From the NCBI GenBank assembly GCA_030141605.1, contig JAQGDQ010000112.1:376501-440500 (forward strand): DNA of 64,000 bases, given 5' to 3'. Each line of letters begins with the position of its first letter. Within the stretch, counting starts at the first letter, position 1. Shown piece after piece: positions 12,450-23,200 of the stretch. The notes under the pieces are model-generated. The model saw nothing but the letters and a program-made list of their open reading frames with translations, searched no databases and was not told where the DNA came from. This stretch comes from Tubiluchus corallicola (Eukaryota; Priapulida; Priapulimorpha; Priapulimorphida; Tubiluchidae). A program made the position numbers and the translations under genes.

Positions 12450-14285
12450 CAAACATCCTCCCAGCCAGTTCCAACTGACCTCAGCTTTTGTAATATTGAA
12501 TACTGTCTTTAGTGAAAATTTTGTACTACTTTGGCTTTTGAAACGTTTGAAAAGTTTTTTTTAAAAATTTGTTCTAAGGAAACTTCTTGTTTTTAAGCAA
12601 ATTAAATTATCCTTCCTTTTTTATAAAGAGTTGCCACTTTTAATACCATTGATTTCTCTCATTTATGGTATTTTACTCTTCAGGTGTAGGAGAACCCGCA
12701 CAGGAGTCTGTGACGACTGCCATTTACACATTTCTCAAGTGTGTAGAACCGGCTGACTACCTTAAAGAATTAGATGTAAGACCATTCATCCATTCGTAGT
12801 GTCATTCAGTGAAATTAGAGGGTTTCTACTACCAAATGTAGCAGTTGTGCCTTTATAAACTTTTGCAATAAGCCTTTTCACAGTTCCAGCAATTGATGAT
12901 GATTGTGAAAAGGTCGAAGGTTAAGTGTACCAGACAGCGCATTTGTGTACACTTGATAACACCTCGCAGCCCATGCTATTGTAATAGTAATTAAAAAAAG
13001 AGACAAATGTTAGTTATAGAACCTTACCTAGTTCATTTTTGTTCCCAAACAAGATCCCACTGCTACTAACACATAATTAAGTCCAAGAAAACATCTGAAG
13101 TTACTGAACTGGGCTTTGCTTTACCAGTTTGTCACATGAGGGTTGTAGCTAAGGTACACTTAACCTTTGACCTGTAGCAACCGTGCGTGTGCACCGAAAA
13201 CTCATTGATTCATTGACATGAGATAACAGATAAACAATTTCATTGAAACTTTGGCTTCTGAAATTTAGAAATACAAAAATAATTTTTTATGACAAATAAG
13301 AAATTCGACAATAAAGATAAGACATCATTCCACCATCTGCGAATATCTTTATGTGGAAAAGAAAAAAATGTAAACGATCGCTAAATACTCTTTAAAAGTT
13401 ATTCATTGATTGCATTCTGTTCTGCCAACTGATGTGTGATACAACTACATAAGACTACATAGTAACTCAAGCAAGTTAAGAAATTACCTATGCCTACAAC
13501 TAATGTTACACAAACCATATTATATATAAAGTGACAAAGGAATGTTTAATATAATGTAATTTTTCTAAATAATAATGGTAAAAGAAGCAAATGGTTTAAG
13601 AAATTTTTGTAATACCAATTTTATACATACCATGATGAAGTTTTGGCATCCATTTCTTCACTTAAAGACCAAACTTTGCGCTAATGCATTTTTCTATGCC
13701 CTGCTGGAGGGTCTTTCTTTTCTTAGTGATATAACTTTTGACTTTCCTTGAAGCAATAAAATGTTGTTTGTATTGTTGTAGGGGAAACACAGTGTTGTAA
13801 TCTATTGTACAATAGTTTTTGATTCACGACAGCTTGCTAGATATTGACTGTCTATTAAGCAATTATGAACAGAACTTTATTGCTGCTGCTTTCCCCCCCC
13901 CCCCCCCCGAATTTTGAGCATAATCTCGTTATGCTATTGAATGCTGTCTAACCAGCTCATACAACTTATTATGCAAGGCATGACTACATTTAACTGAATT
14001 TTGTGGAATCCATTGACAGCATTACCGAGGACTTCTTGTATTTATTGGAATTAAATCGAACTGCTTTTGCTTCTTTTTCAGAAAGGTAACCCATTTTCGA
14101 GAACAATACTTTACGCCATATCACTAGGCGGCGACACAGACACAATTGCATCTATGGCAGGAGCAATTGCCGGTGCATATTATGGGATAGAATCTATACC
14201 AAAAGTTTGGCAAGAAAAATGTGAACGTGTGAAAGATGCAAAGAGACAAGCAGAACAATTGTGTGAACTTGCATCAACTGCTTGA
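6450..14285 (+). CDS. ADPRS: ADP-ribosylhydrolase 3 (ARH3/ADPRS), tandem copy 1
   Basis: Exons: 6450-6660, 8178-8274, 10434-10647, 10948-11105, 11355-11482, 12684-12775, 14082-14285. All junctions are GT-AG and in frame, giving 367 residues, about the length of human ARH3. ARH3 enzymes hydrolyse ADP-ribose linked to serine (and poly-ADP-ribose and O-acetyl-ADP-ribose) in nucleus, cytosol and mitochondria. The two-magnesium site is intact: E47 in GDCLGAPFE, D77/D78 in YTDDTAM, and D318/D320/T321 in GGDTDTI. The substrate-loop motif GSYGNGGAMR is also present. The N-terminus carries an unusual extension with a KCFSG motif and no clear mitochondrial signal. The start was chosen because copy 2 shares the ATGACATGGCA context. 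Introns, especially intron 3, still align with copy 2. Possible AATAAA signals lie near 14960 and beyond. Confidence 0.92.
9379..9470. repeat. Repeat shared with 22348-22455
   Basis: The core CCAACTCATTACCCGCAATG and the following sequence, including a GGCAATCA.AGTC.TAAT block, recur at about 22348-22455 in intron 4 of ARH3 copy 2. The two copies sit in non-equivalent introns (2 and 4), so this is a dispersed repeat and not simply duplicated gene sequence. Confidence 0.6.
9806..9905. repeat. Repeat shared with 18555-18655
   Basis: This stretch (TAGATAAACACTA..., then ATTGATTATAA and CTTTTGCTAG further on) resembles about 18555-18655 in intron 1 of ARH3 copy 2, allowing substitutions. The copy at 18.6 kb is attached to a GC-richer block (17.94-18.5 kb) that is absent here, so the two are probably partial copies of a larger dispersed element. 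Confidence 0.45.
12294..12364 (-). pseudogene. tRNA-like sequence (tRNA pseudogene or tRNA-derived SINE head)
   Basis: On the minus strand the 71-nt segment begins GAGTCAG and ends TTGACTC. These pair as a 7-bp acceptor stem with one G-T pair. A perfect D-arm core follows (TA, GCTC, an 8-nt loop, GAGC). An A/B-box-like TTCAAATCC lies near the end. The anticodon stem is irregular and the T stem does not pair, so this is not a functional tRNA. It lies in intron 5 of ARH3 copy 1, next to a CA repeat, as tRNA-derived SINEs often do. Confidence 0.5.
12395..12448. repeat. CA dinucleotide microsatellite
   Basis: A tract of CACACACA with interspersed CATGCGCG near the left end, inside intron 5 of ARH3 copy 1. 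Confidence 0.9.
12912..13172. repeat. Short inverted-repeat element (possible MITE)
   Basis: Positions 12912-12931 (GGTCGAAGGTTAAGTGTACC) are the reverse complement of 13153-13172 with one mismatch. The 261-bp span lies in intron 6 of ARH3 copy 1 and has no ORF. I could not identify a target duplication. Confidence 0.5.
13893..13908. repeat. Run of 16 C
   Basis: An uninterrupted C homopolymer in intron 6 of ARH3 copy 1, the only one of its kind in the window. Its length may be unreliable in sequencing. Confidence 0.9.
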
Positions 14286-16680
14286 GTAACCAACATGTTG
14301 AAGACAAGTAGGTGAAGTCTGAACAAAAATAGCGAAAAATAACTGCAGTTTCGAGTGAAAACCACACTTAACTTTGTAGGTATTAAAACTGGCTTTCACT
14401 CCTTTGACCAGCCTTATTCTAGAAGCAATACATTGAAATTTAGGAGTAATTCATACATAACATTAATTTGAAATTTATCTCTGTATATGTAGGGATAGAT
14501 GGACAGCTTAACAGATGTAGTTCTCTCCCGTCACCCTGGTACGTGTGCTTGAAGTACCGCAGTAATTTCTGATGTTGCAGTTTTGCTGGAATCCTTTAAA
14601 TTAGTAACTGCAATTTTATACTGGATTAATTTATCGATTCAATTTTAAAGTGTCTAATTTAATTGTGTAATTATTATGTCTTATATGTCTTCACTGTAAA
14701 CAAGTTCTTGTTATTGTATTGTCATGTGTTTGTTATTATAAATTAATAAGTAATATAAAATATTTATAGTATAAGTAATGTACATGTGTTGCCCATATTG
14801 CTATCAAGAAAAGAAAGAAATCTACAGAAAAGTATAGAAAGAGGAAAAGAATTATACAGAACTGAGAAAAATGGAGAAGATAGGTGCAGACTTCTAGGAA
14901 TAAAATGGTAAAAGCTGGTAATAAGATGCTGTATGTCTATCTGTTTACCTGCTGTGGCAAAAATAAAGTCAGAAGATTAAATTAAATCATTTTAGAAATG
15001 TATTGTGGCATGATATTGATCATATAATGTAGTGTAACATGTATAGAGGACTGCATGCCAACAGATACATCACAGATCTTCAGTTGTTTTTGTATGAGTG
15101 TCGTGAAAAATTCTTACATATGTCTGATAAGACAACAATGGTCGCTACATCTCAGTTTTTGGATCTGTCCCTGCATGCATTAAGTTTAGTCCATTTGTGT
15201 GTACACGTCTGAGATACAACTTGAACTTAAAATTGAAAACTGATGTTGGTAATAAAGCAAAACAGACTTGCTGGTTGCTATTACAAAAGCTAATAATATT
15301 TTGACTCGACAACAAGCGTTACAATATTCATCCAACCGCATTTGCTTACAATAAAGTGCTATAAAACATTGATCTTATTATGTTATGAAAATACATCCTT
15401 TAGATTCAGAAATATAAGAATACATATGGTTTTGATTACAACTAACCACATTATTATTACAGTGGATTGTTCCTTTTAACTGCAGTATATTTATAAACCT
15501 TTGTTTTGTTATTCTTTGACATTTTCATTTAGCCACATTTTCTATATTGTTATCGGCCTTTAATTATTTTTTCCATTGCCTTGCTTATTTTATTCTCTCA
15601 GATTTTATACTATTTCCATTGATTTGCTATTTTGTCTAGCTTCCTGGAACTTTCTTTTCATATTAACCTATTTCCCACACATTGTCCACCTCATTATATA
15701 ATTTTGACCCTTTCCCATTAGTATTCAGAAACATTCTGAATGACACTAGCTGTTTGTACCTTTGTGTATGAGAATTTCTTAATAATAATAATAATGTAAT
15801 TGTGATAAAACTTTATTGCATGTGTCATAATAACAGCTGAACCATACATATTAAAAATGCACCTTCAAAATATGTTACACAACCAGTTAAAAACATCTAG
15901 CTGTTATTAGCAATAGTGTTAATAAACGTTATAATGATAAATAAAAAGCAGTGTGAGGGGCCTACAGATGACTATTCAGGTTAAAAAGTGTATAAGACAT
16001 TAAATACAGTGCTATATATACACAATTTCAGATTTATAATTGCAATTGTATATTACTATTACAATTACATTTATAATAATTATCATGATAATTCTTTAGC
16101 ATTTGATTTAAAGAAAAACATGATTTTTCATATCCAACCTATTTTGAAGTGTGGTGAAAATATACATTTTAACACACGGACAAATGCTAAAGTGATTACG
16201 TAATTAGCTTACAAATAAACTTAATTAACCACAGCTAGTGGTGACGTTACGAGTGAATATAGCTTTCAGTTAACACAAACATTCCCTGAGTATGTACAAT
16301 GCCAATTTTCTTGTGCAATGTGTCTCCGGGATGCAGGCGATCTTTACGACCAGCAAATGACGAAGTATCGTAAGTGAAAAATTAACAACGTGGCTATGAA
16401 ATAAACTTCCGTAGTGATAAATCTTCGGAAAACAATATTTTCCCTTGCAATACACAGATCGACAGGATACTTAGAAAGTGTCGAGGAAATGTGTCACTGT
16501 TATATATTTACCGAAGTAAAAGAAATTGGCAAGCAAATTGATGCAACATTTCAATTATTATTTCACTCAAGAATATATGCATTTCGTGTGAAAGATCAAA
16601 TGCTGTAATATCATGACCAAATTTCTAGGCGTTAATGAAGAAAAATGTCAATTTTTATTTAAAAAATTTGGGGTTATCTA
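14286..16680. other. 3' flank of ARH3 copy 1 and intergenic DNA
   Basis: The sequence just after the stop (about 14346-14396) resembles the 3' flank of ARH3 copy 3 (43027-43077) and is probably 3'UTR. Beyond about 14.5 kb the DNA is AT-rich with several AATAAA sequences and a short AAT repeat at about 15780. I see no gene. Confidence 0.6.
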
Positions 16681-16682
16681 AA

Positions 16683-16920
16683 CGCATATTGCTTATATTG
16701 GTCTTATAGACCTAACACGTATTGATTTTTACCAAGAAACTGTGAACTAATTTTCTGTTGTACTATAATTAAAGAACTGAGTCATATAATTTCACAACAC
16801 CTACACATATTGCTTACATTACTATTACAGACGTAAATGTATTAATTTTTACCAAGAAACTGCGAACTAATTTTCTGTGGTACTATAATTAAACAAACGA
16901 GTCATAATTTCACAATAACA
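16683..16920. repeat. Two tandem copies of a ~121-bp unit upstream of ARH3 copy 2
   Basis: The unit starts CATATTGCTTA. It contains TTTTTACCAAGAAACTG, then GAACTAATTTTCTGT and TACTATAATTAAA, then GAGTCATA...TTTCACAA. It occurs at about 16683-16803 and 16804-16920 with few differences. It ends about 280 bp before the start codon of ARH3 copy 2, so it may lie in the promoter region. Confidence 0.75.
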
Positions 16921-17191
16921 CTTCCAGTACCCTTGTGAAATCACAGTATATGTTTTATATGTCTGATGTAAGCAATATGGGTTTAAGCAGTACAAGTTAT
17001 CTCTGGTTACGTTGTCAACTATAATTCAGTATTACCTGTAGTATTGCTGGACGTTCAGTTTTAATAATGTAAAAATGCTATTTTGCGCTGCAGAATTCCG
17101 GTATTGCGGTGAAGCAATCCCATCTAACATGAAACCGTGCGTCATTGTTATGTGAGATTTTTTCTCAATCTCACAGCGACCGAGTGGTGCA

Positions 17192-17287
17192 ATGACATGG
17201 CAACGCAAGGCAGAAAATGTTTTAGTGGACAGTGTGCGGTGCAAGCGTCTAATTTGTGCAAATGTTTCAGTGGATATACAGGCATGA
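17192..17287 (+). promoter_or_regulatory. Out-of-frame upstream ATG overlapping the ARH3 copy 2 start
   Basis: The ATG at 17192 opens a 32-codon frame (including the stop) that overlaps the main frame starting at 17197. The arrangement matches copy 1 (ATG at 6445), but here the overlapping frame is longer. A regulatory effect is inferred only. Confidence 0.3.
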
Positions 17288-20200
17288 ATAACAAAGATAT
17301 CGATCGGTTTACGGGAAGTCTGGTCGGTGCTGTAGTTGGTGACTGTCTAGGAAATCCGTTCGAATTTAAATCTAGAGTCGGTCGAATCAGTGAATTATTA
17401 AAAGCCGGCGTGGGGGAAATTGAATCATCTAAAAACGGTATTATCAGTTATGTTTAATCTAATTGTCATTTATTTTATTACTTATGTTTGCAAAAAGACT
17501 GCACAGTTGCTTCTGTTCTTTTTATCTCTGCCTTCACGTGCGTGTGCTTCAAAACGGTGTTACTAGAGCGTGTTTATCCCTTAGGCCTTACTCTCTGGAA
17601 ATAGCATGCAAAAATATACCAAGCGTCTATCAGTTTGCCATAAAGCCGACAGTACCTGTCCTCTTGCGTTTAAATCGTCATCTGTTCACTATAAGCAGAT
17701 GTCATTTGATTTTTTACTACTACAATACTAGTGCGTTCTCAGGTGCTAGCCTAGTCTTAGTTGCTATTGAGCGAGCCTGCACAAATATGCGTGCGAGGTC
17801 ACACATCACTGATTTTTTTCCTGTTTTGATTTGTACTTCACATTTACTGCTATTCTTCTACATGTTCCAAACATTCCACTCACACATTTTTTGATATACC
17901 ATCGTATATATTAATTCTACTGGTATGTTATATATATATATATAAGTTTCGAGGCTACAGCTTCGACGACGGCACCATTTGCGGCGATCTATACATTAAA
18001 CGAGCAGCCTCGATCTAGTGTCGTGCCATTATCGAATCGGGACGAACGGGGGGCGAAAAACCTCCAAAAATGGCCATTTTTCAGCTATTTTTTGCAAAAG
18101 TTATACGTTTGAGATCTGGAGAACGGGAATGGGCCATGGGTGGTGCTGGCTATGGATAGATAGCCCGTTCAGCGGTGTGTGTCATTGGCGTATTTAGAAT
18201 TTGCGAGAGGGCCACGGCGTCCCGTAACGGGTGTTTTCCCGGACCCAACGCGATTTTTTCGAAATTTTGACCAAACAGCCTGCAGAAAAACGTTCTGGCG
18301 GCGCCTGGTGGGACTCTCGAAAGGATATATGGCTCTTTAGAAAGGGGAAGAACAGGGCTACACGATGATGTGGGCCATGCTTTAGTACACGTCCACCAAG
18401 AGGAGTGCCGACGAATTAATTAGATGTTCTATTTTCCGCAGTTTTCGCTTAGAAAACTGCTGATGACGCAAAGCCATTGTTCTGACGTCGTCCATTATAC
18501 TCTGTCTATAACCTTATAGCCATAATTCAGTAAAAGCTGCTGGCTTTGTGTTAGGAAAATAGACAAACACTAGATGGGATGTTCGCGCATTGTTGATTAT
18601 AAGCGGATTTATAAGCAAAATTTTTTGCGGGGCCTTTGCTAGCTTATTATATTATTGCTGCTTTAACATACTTTCTTACTTGTTTCAAAACTTCACTATT
18701 TAAGCTAGATACACCCCTGCTTGTTACATTCCACATTCCTATTTTAGTTAATTTGTCACATTCAAACAAATGCTCTGGTGCCACCGTATTGACTCTCCAT
18801 TAATTCTGATACAGGCAAAAGTGAGAAAGTCAACAAATCTATGCTAAATATTTTTACAACACATGTTAGCTGGCTAAAATTTATCACTGTTGAGGAAAAC
18901 TGGCATGTATTAGGCCTTCAAAATCTAATCTAGTAAAGTAACAGTTATGCCAATAAAAACATGTGTTCTCATTATTTTCTTCTGATATTTTTTATGTGTA
19001 AACTTAATACGACTTCCATTAATACAGCAGAATAGTAAAGCATATGATGCAACTTTGTCACTAATGGAAACGGTACAGTACTTAGTGTTTCTTCTATAAT
19101 TGTGCACACAGAGCAATTACACCTTATTGCTAGTATTTGTGTGACCATGAAACATTCCCAGTGAGTAAGAATTTAATGTTGAATGCATCTGTATAGACCT
19201 GATTTGAATTATTCGTAGTTGATTGGAAGCTGGCCTAAATAATGCCCCTTTTAACACCCCCGATATTCTTAAATTAGGGTTTTTCAGAGATTTAAGATTA
19301 AGATTTCAAGATTTTTTTATTATGATATAAAATTGTCTTCATTATTGTAAAATTTTTGTAGTGTTTATACTTGTAGCAAACATCACTTTCAGTGCTCCTT
19401 ACCTAATACAAATTATTTATGTTTTTTCTAATTAACAGCGGAAAGTGCCCCCTTTACGGATGATACAGCAATGACAAGATCCGTAGCCAAATCGCTTATT
19501 GAAAATAGAGGATTTAATGCAAACGATATGGCGAAAAGGTGTGAATAATGATGCTTAGTTATATATATATATATATATATATATACCACTACAGTAGCTT
19601 GCAGTTATACTGTTAAATCATGTTGTAAAAAATTGTATTCTAGTGACATCTAGTGATCCATAGTACTGCAGCTGTATGCGATACTTTCTTTGTAAATTTC
19701 ACAAAAAATGTAGGAAGTCCATTCTGGGCAAAATTGAGTTATTGACATCAGGGCATCCTTTGTAGCAGGCTGCATCTTACCAAATGATTTGTTGATCTGA
19801 AGATTACTAGGCAAGTTCTTGGGACATTAATAAAACCTAGTAAGTCCACTTTTTTGCTGAAATTTTAAGACAAACCTAATAAGTCCACGGCAGTGTCTAA
19901 ACTGCCTATTAGCAGGCATCTTGCAATTATGCAACCAGAAGCTGTCGTACATTGAATAGCTAACTAGGCTATTCAACCTTTTACAGGCGATGTATTAATA
20001 TTCGCGACCGGATAATTGCAGCTGTTTGCAATGATCCTTGGGGATAAACAATAGGGTGATTGACATCTCTGTCTCGCTTGACTGTGTGCAGGGACCTAGT
20101 AAGTCCTGCTTTTTGAGAAGCCCGTACTGGAGCCGTAAGTTTATTAATTTAAAAACTAATTTAAGTATTTATTTCCATTTTTTACAGAATAATAAAACAC

Positions 20201-23200
20201 ATTTTAGTGAGTATTTATTCCAAATTTTAAGGAGACCTATTAAACAGTTGCTTGTCAAATAAAAACTTTCCCGTTTTTTCCTAAAATTATCTGAAGTGGA
20301 CTTACTAGAAGTAGAAGAAGTAGCATCTCTAGAAAACGGGAGATTTTTGTGTTGTTTTTAGCTGGTTTTAGTGATTTGTTAATAGGACATATATCTAAGC
20401 AGTTTGTCTTTAGTAAAAAGGAACAGCTTATTGGTTTATACAGACGCAGAAATTAACTCTAAGCTCTAAGCCACAGTAGTAGTTAAGTACTTAGTAATCA
20501 CCAGTGATATTGGATGCAAGTTGATGGTTTAACACCACTGACTATGATGTTAAAGGGCTAGCCCAGCACAGTTATTTGTGAACATTGGACATGTATGCCT
20601 ACACATAATTATTCAGTAATTAACTAATCTGCACAAAATTTTTCACTGTACCAAAAAATCGGAAAAAACCAAAATTTATTACAATGCAGTTCAAGTCACA
20701 TTCTATTTCTTTCTTAAGGCAAAAATCCTTCTAATCAGAATTTGTATCTCGGTATCCTACAAATTTTCGACTATCAGTTTTAATGAAAAATATGAAGAAA
20801 TTCAACTCCTTGAATATAGAGACTTCAATGAATATAAGTGCTTTTGGGGAAATCAAATGTTGTTAATATGAGGGTTGGCATTCATTGTCCCAATGCTTAA
20901 TTAGAAAAAGCATGTTGCATTTCTTTACACACTAAACACACTAAAAAGTATCTTTCTGGCCATAGAACCTTCATACAGTATTGTTTGTATCTAATAGGTT
21001 TGCCAGAGAATACCACAATGACAGCGGGAGAGGTTATGGTGCAAACATAATACATACACTTCGCGATCTCTATGAGAAAAAGTACGGAGATGATGTTTTT
21101 CAATCTGCAAAAGAACAATTCGGAGGAAGTGGATCATACGGCAATGGCGGTGCAATGCGGATTGCCCCAGTCGCCCTTTTTGGAGCATTCAATTTAAGCC
21201 TGGATCAACTAATTGAGGTTAGTTTTGTTTATACAAGAACAGCCTACCTTTTTACGAGGTTTTGCTGCATTTATTTATAATGTATTTTTAGTTGGTTTCT
21301 GCTGGTAACTTAGACGTGGCTCCATATTATAACAAACAAAACTGTAGCTACATAACAACATTAAGTATGTATAAGCTGCATTGAAAGTTTTGTACAAATT
21401 ATTAAAGCTCCTGTGATGCAAATTTACAAGTGAAACACTGCACTGGCATCTATAAGAAGCCAACTGCCAGCCGTTGCAGTAATAGTAAATATGTTGTGTG
21501 CTCCGCTGTGACAAGCTTCTGTTTCTGCATTCAACATTTTTCTCGTTGCAGGTAGCAAGGGAAAGTACAAAAATCACCCATTCAAATGAACTAGGTTACA
21601 ATGGTGCAATACTGCAATGCTTAGCCGTACAACAAGCTCTCTGTACAGATGTCTTAGACAGGGACAAGTTTTTAGACGACCTGCTTATAAAAATGCGCAA
21701 TATTGAAAAGTGAGAATTCGGCACTGCTAAAAAGTATAGTTTTAGGCATTGGATATCAATAAATATGCTCGAGGGAGACAATTTACTTTGTTATTATAGG
21801 CTAATTACAAGTGTGTGAAACTGTCTGGCTTTAATTTGACCTTGAGTTACTTCCGTTACAGTTACACTAAATGATAGGCGTTCTATCAAATCCATGTTAA
21901 TTCTTCTCAGTGATGTATGACTGAAGTCTCAGCTAGGTCTTGGATCAGAACAATGAAACAAATGTAAACTTGACTACAATGAACTTACAATGACTTACAA
22001 TGTATGGTTTGTTGCAAAACTAATAACAATTTTAAACATGCAGTACTAAAGCATCTTGTATAAAAGTTCACCATCTCTGGCCAAAGATCAACATTTATAC
22101 ATCTTTGTAACCGACTGTAAGATTCCTTTATTAAATGAATAATTTTAAGAGAACAGAAAGAGATTTTGTTAGAGATGAAGGCACTTAGAGACGATTCCTA
22201 GAGCCATTTTGCATTTGGAGTCAGATTTGACTTTCACCTAAGGAGACACTAAAACATTGTGGACAAGTAAGAATTTGAACCTGAAACCTGTGATTAGTAT
22301 GCTTTTCTTGCATAGTCCCGGTAGGCAATTTTTCAGCATCACCTTTCTTTCTCCAACTCATTACCCGCAATGGGTAACTATTGTTAAAAAAAGAAACCCC
22401 AATGGTTTATAAATACTCTGGCAATCACAGTCATAATCTGAATAATTAATGATATTGTTAGTTGCTAGTTAGTCCGAGTAAAGTGTTTGTTCTGTTTCTA
22501 AGTTTCTGATACATTGCAATGTGCCTCTCAAAAGAGAGCATACCACACTTTGGCATAGCATCGAATTGTGAGCAATAAAGACTCTGAGATGTTTTTGCAT
22601 TCTTGTTTTGAAAGTTAGACTTTTATTTTTGTAGGACACCAGTTGAGGAAGAAACTGGTGAAGGGCAATCCCCAGATCATCAGCAGCCATATTGCCAACT
22701 ATTAGAAAAAGCAAAGTTGTTTTTACAACAAGATACTAGAAGAGAAACCATATGTAATGAGTTAGGTGAGTAAAAGTGCAATGGCGTCGAACACATCGTA
22801 TAAAAATAATGTGTTATATTCAGTAGTCATTTCAACATTTTTCTTACATTGAACAGTGAAAAAACTCGATGTTTGTCACTGGTAGCTGTAGCATGAAAAA
22901 GCACTCTACTAAGTTTTAAATAAAATATAATTGTTAGATCTGGTAAATGTGAAATTTTTGTAGATGTGCACTGCTTTTTTGTCTACTGTGTTGGTATTGG
23001 CATATTACTCAAATTTAACTTCTGAACTAACTTATTTGATAAAGTAGATTTGCTGACAATTGCTGGCATTTGTTTAGTTACTTGAAGGGTTGCCATATGA
23101 CAACCTCATAAATCTGGCAGAACAGTTAGATCTGGGAATCATTGCTACAGTCAAACCTGGTTGTAATGCCCCATTGATAATGCCAAACTCGCTTGAAGTC

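Noticed and set aside
17137-17196. Longer start for ARH3 copy 2 at 17137
   Set aside because: In frame, but the start context shared with copy 1 is at 17197, and the extra 20 residues have no counterpart in copy 1.
17463-17894. 143-codon + ORF after ARH3 copy 2 exon 1
   Set aside because: Lies wholly in intron 1; composition is low-complexity Phe/Leu/Cys-rich and no domain is recognisable.
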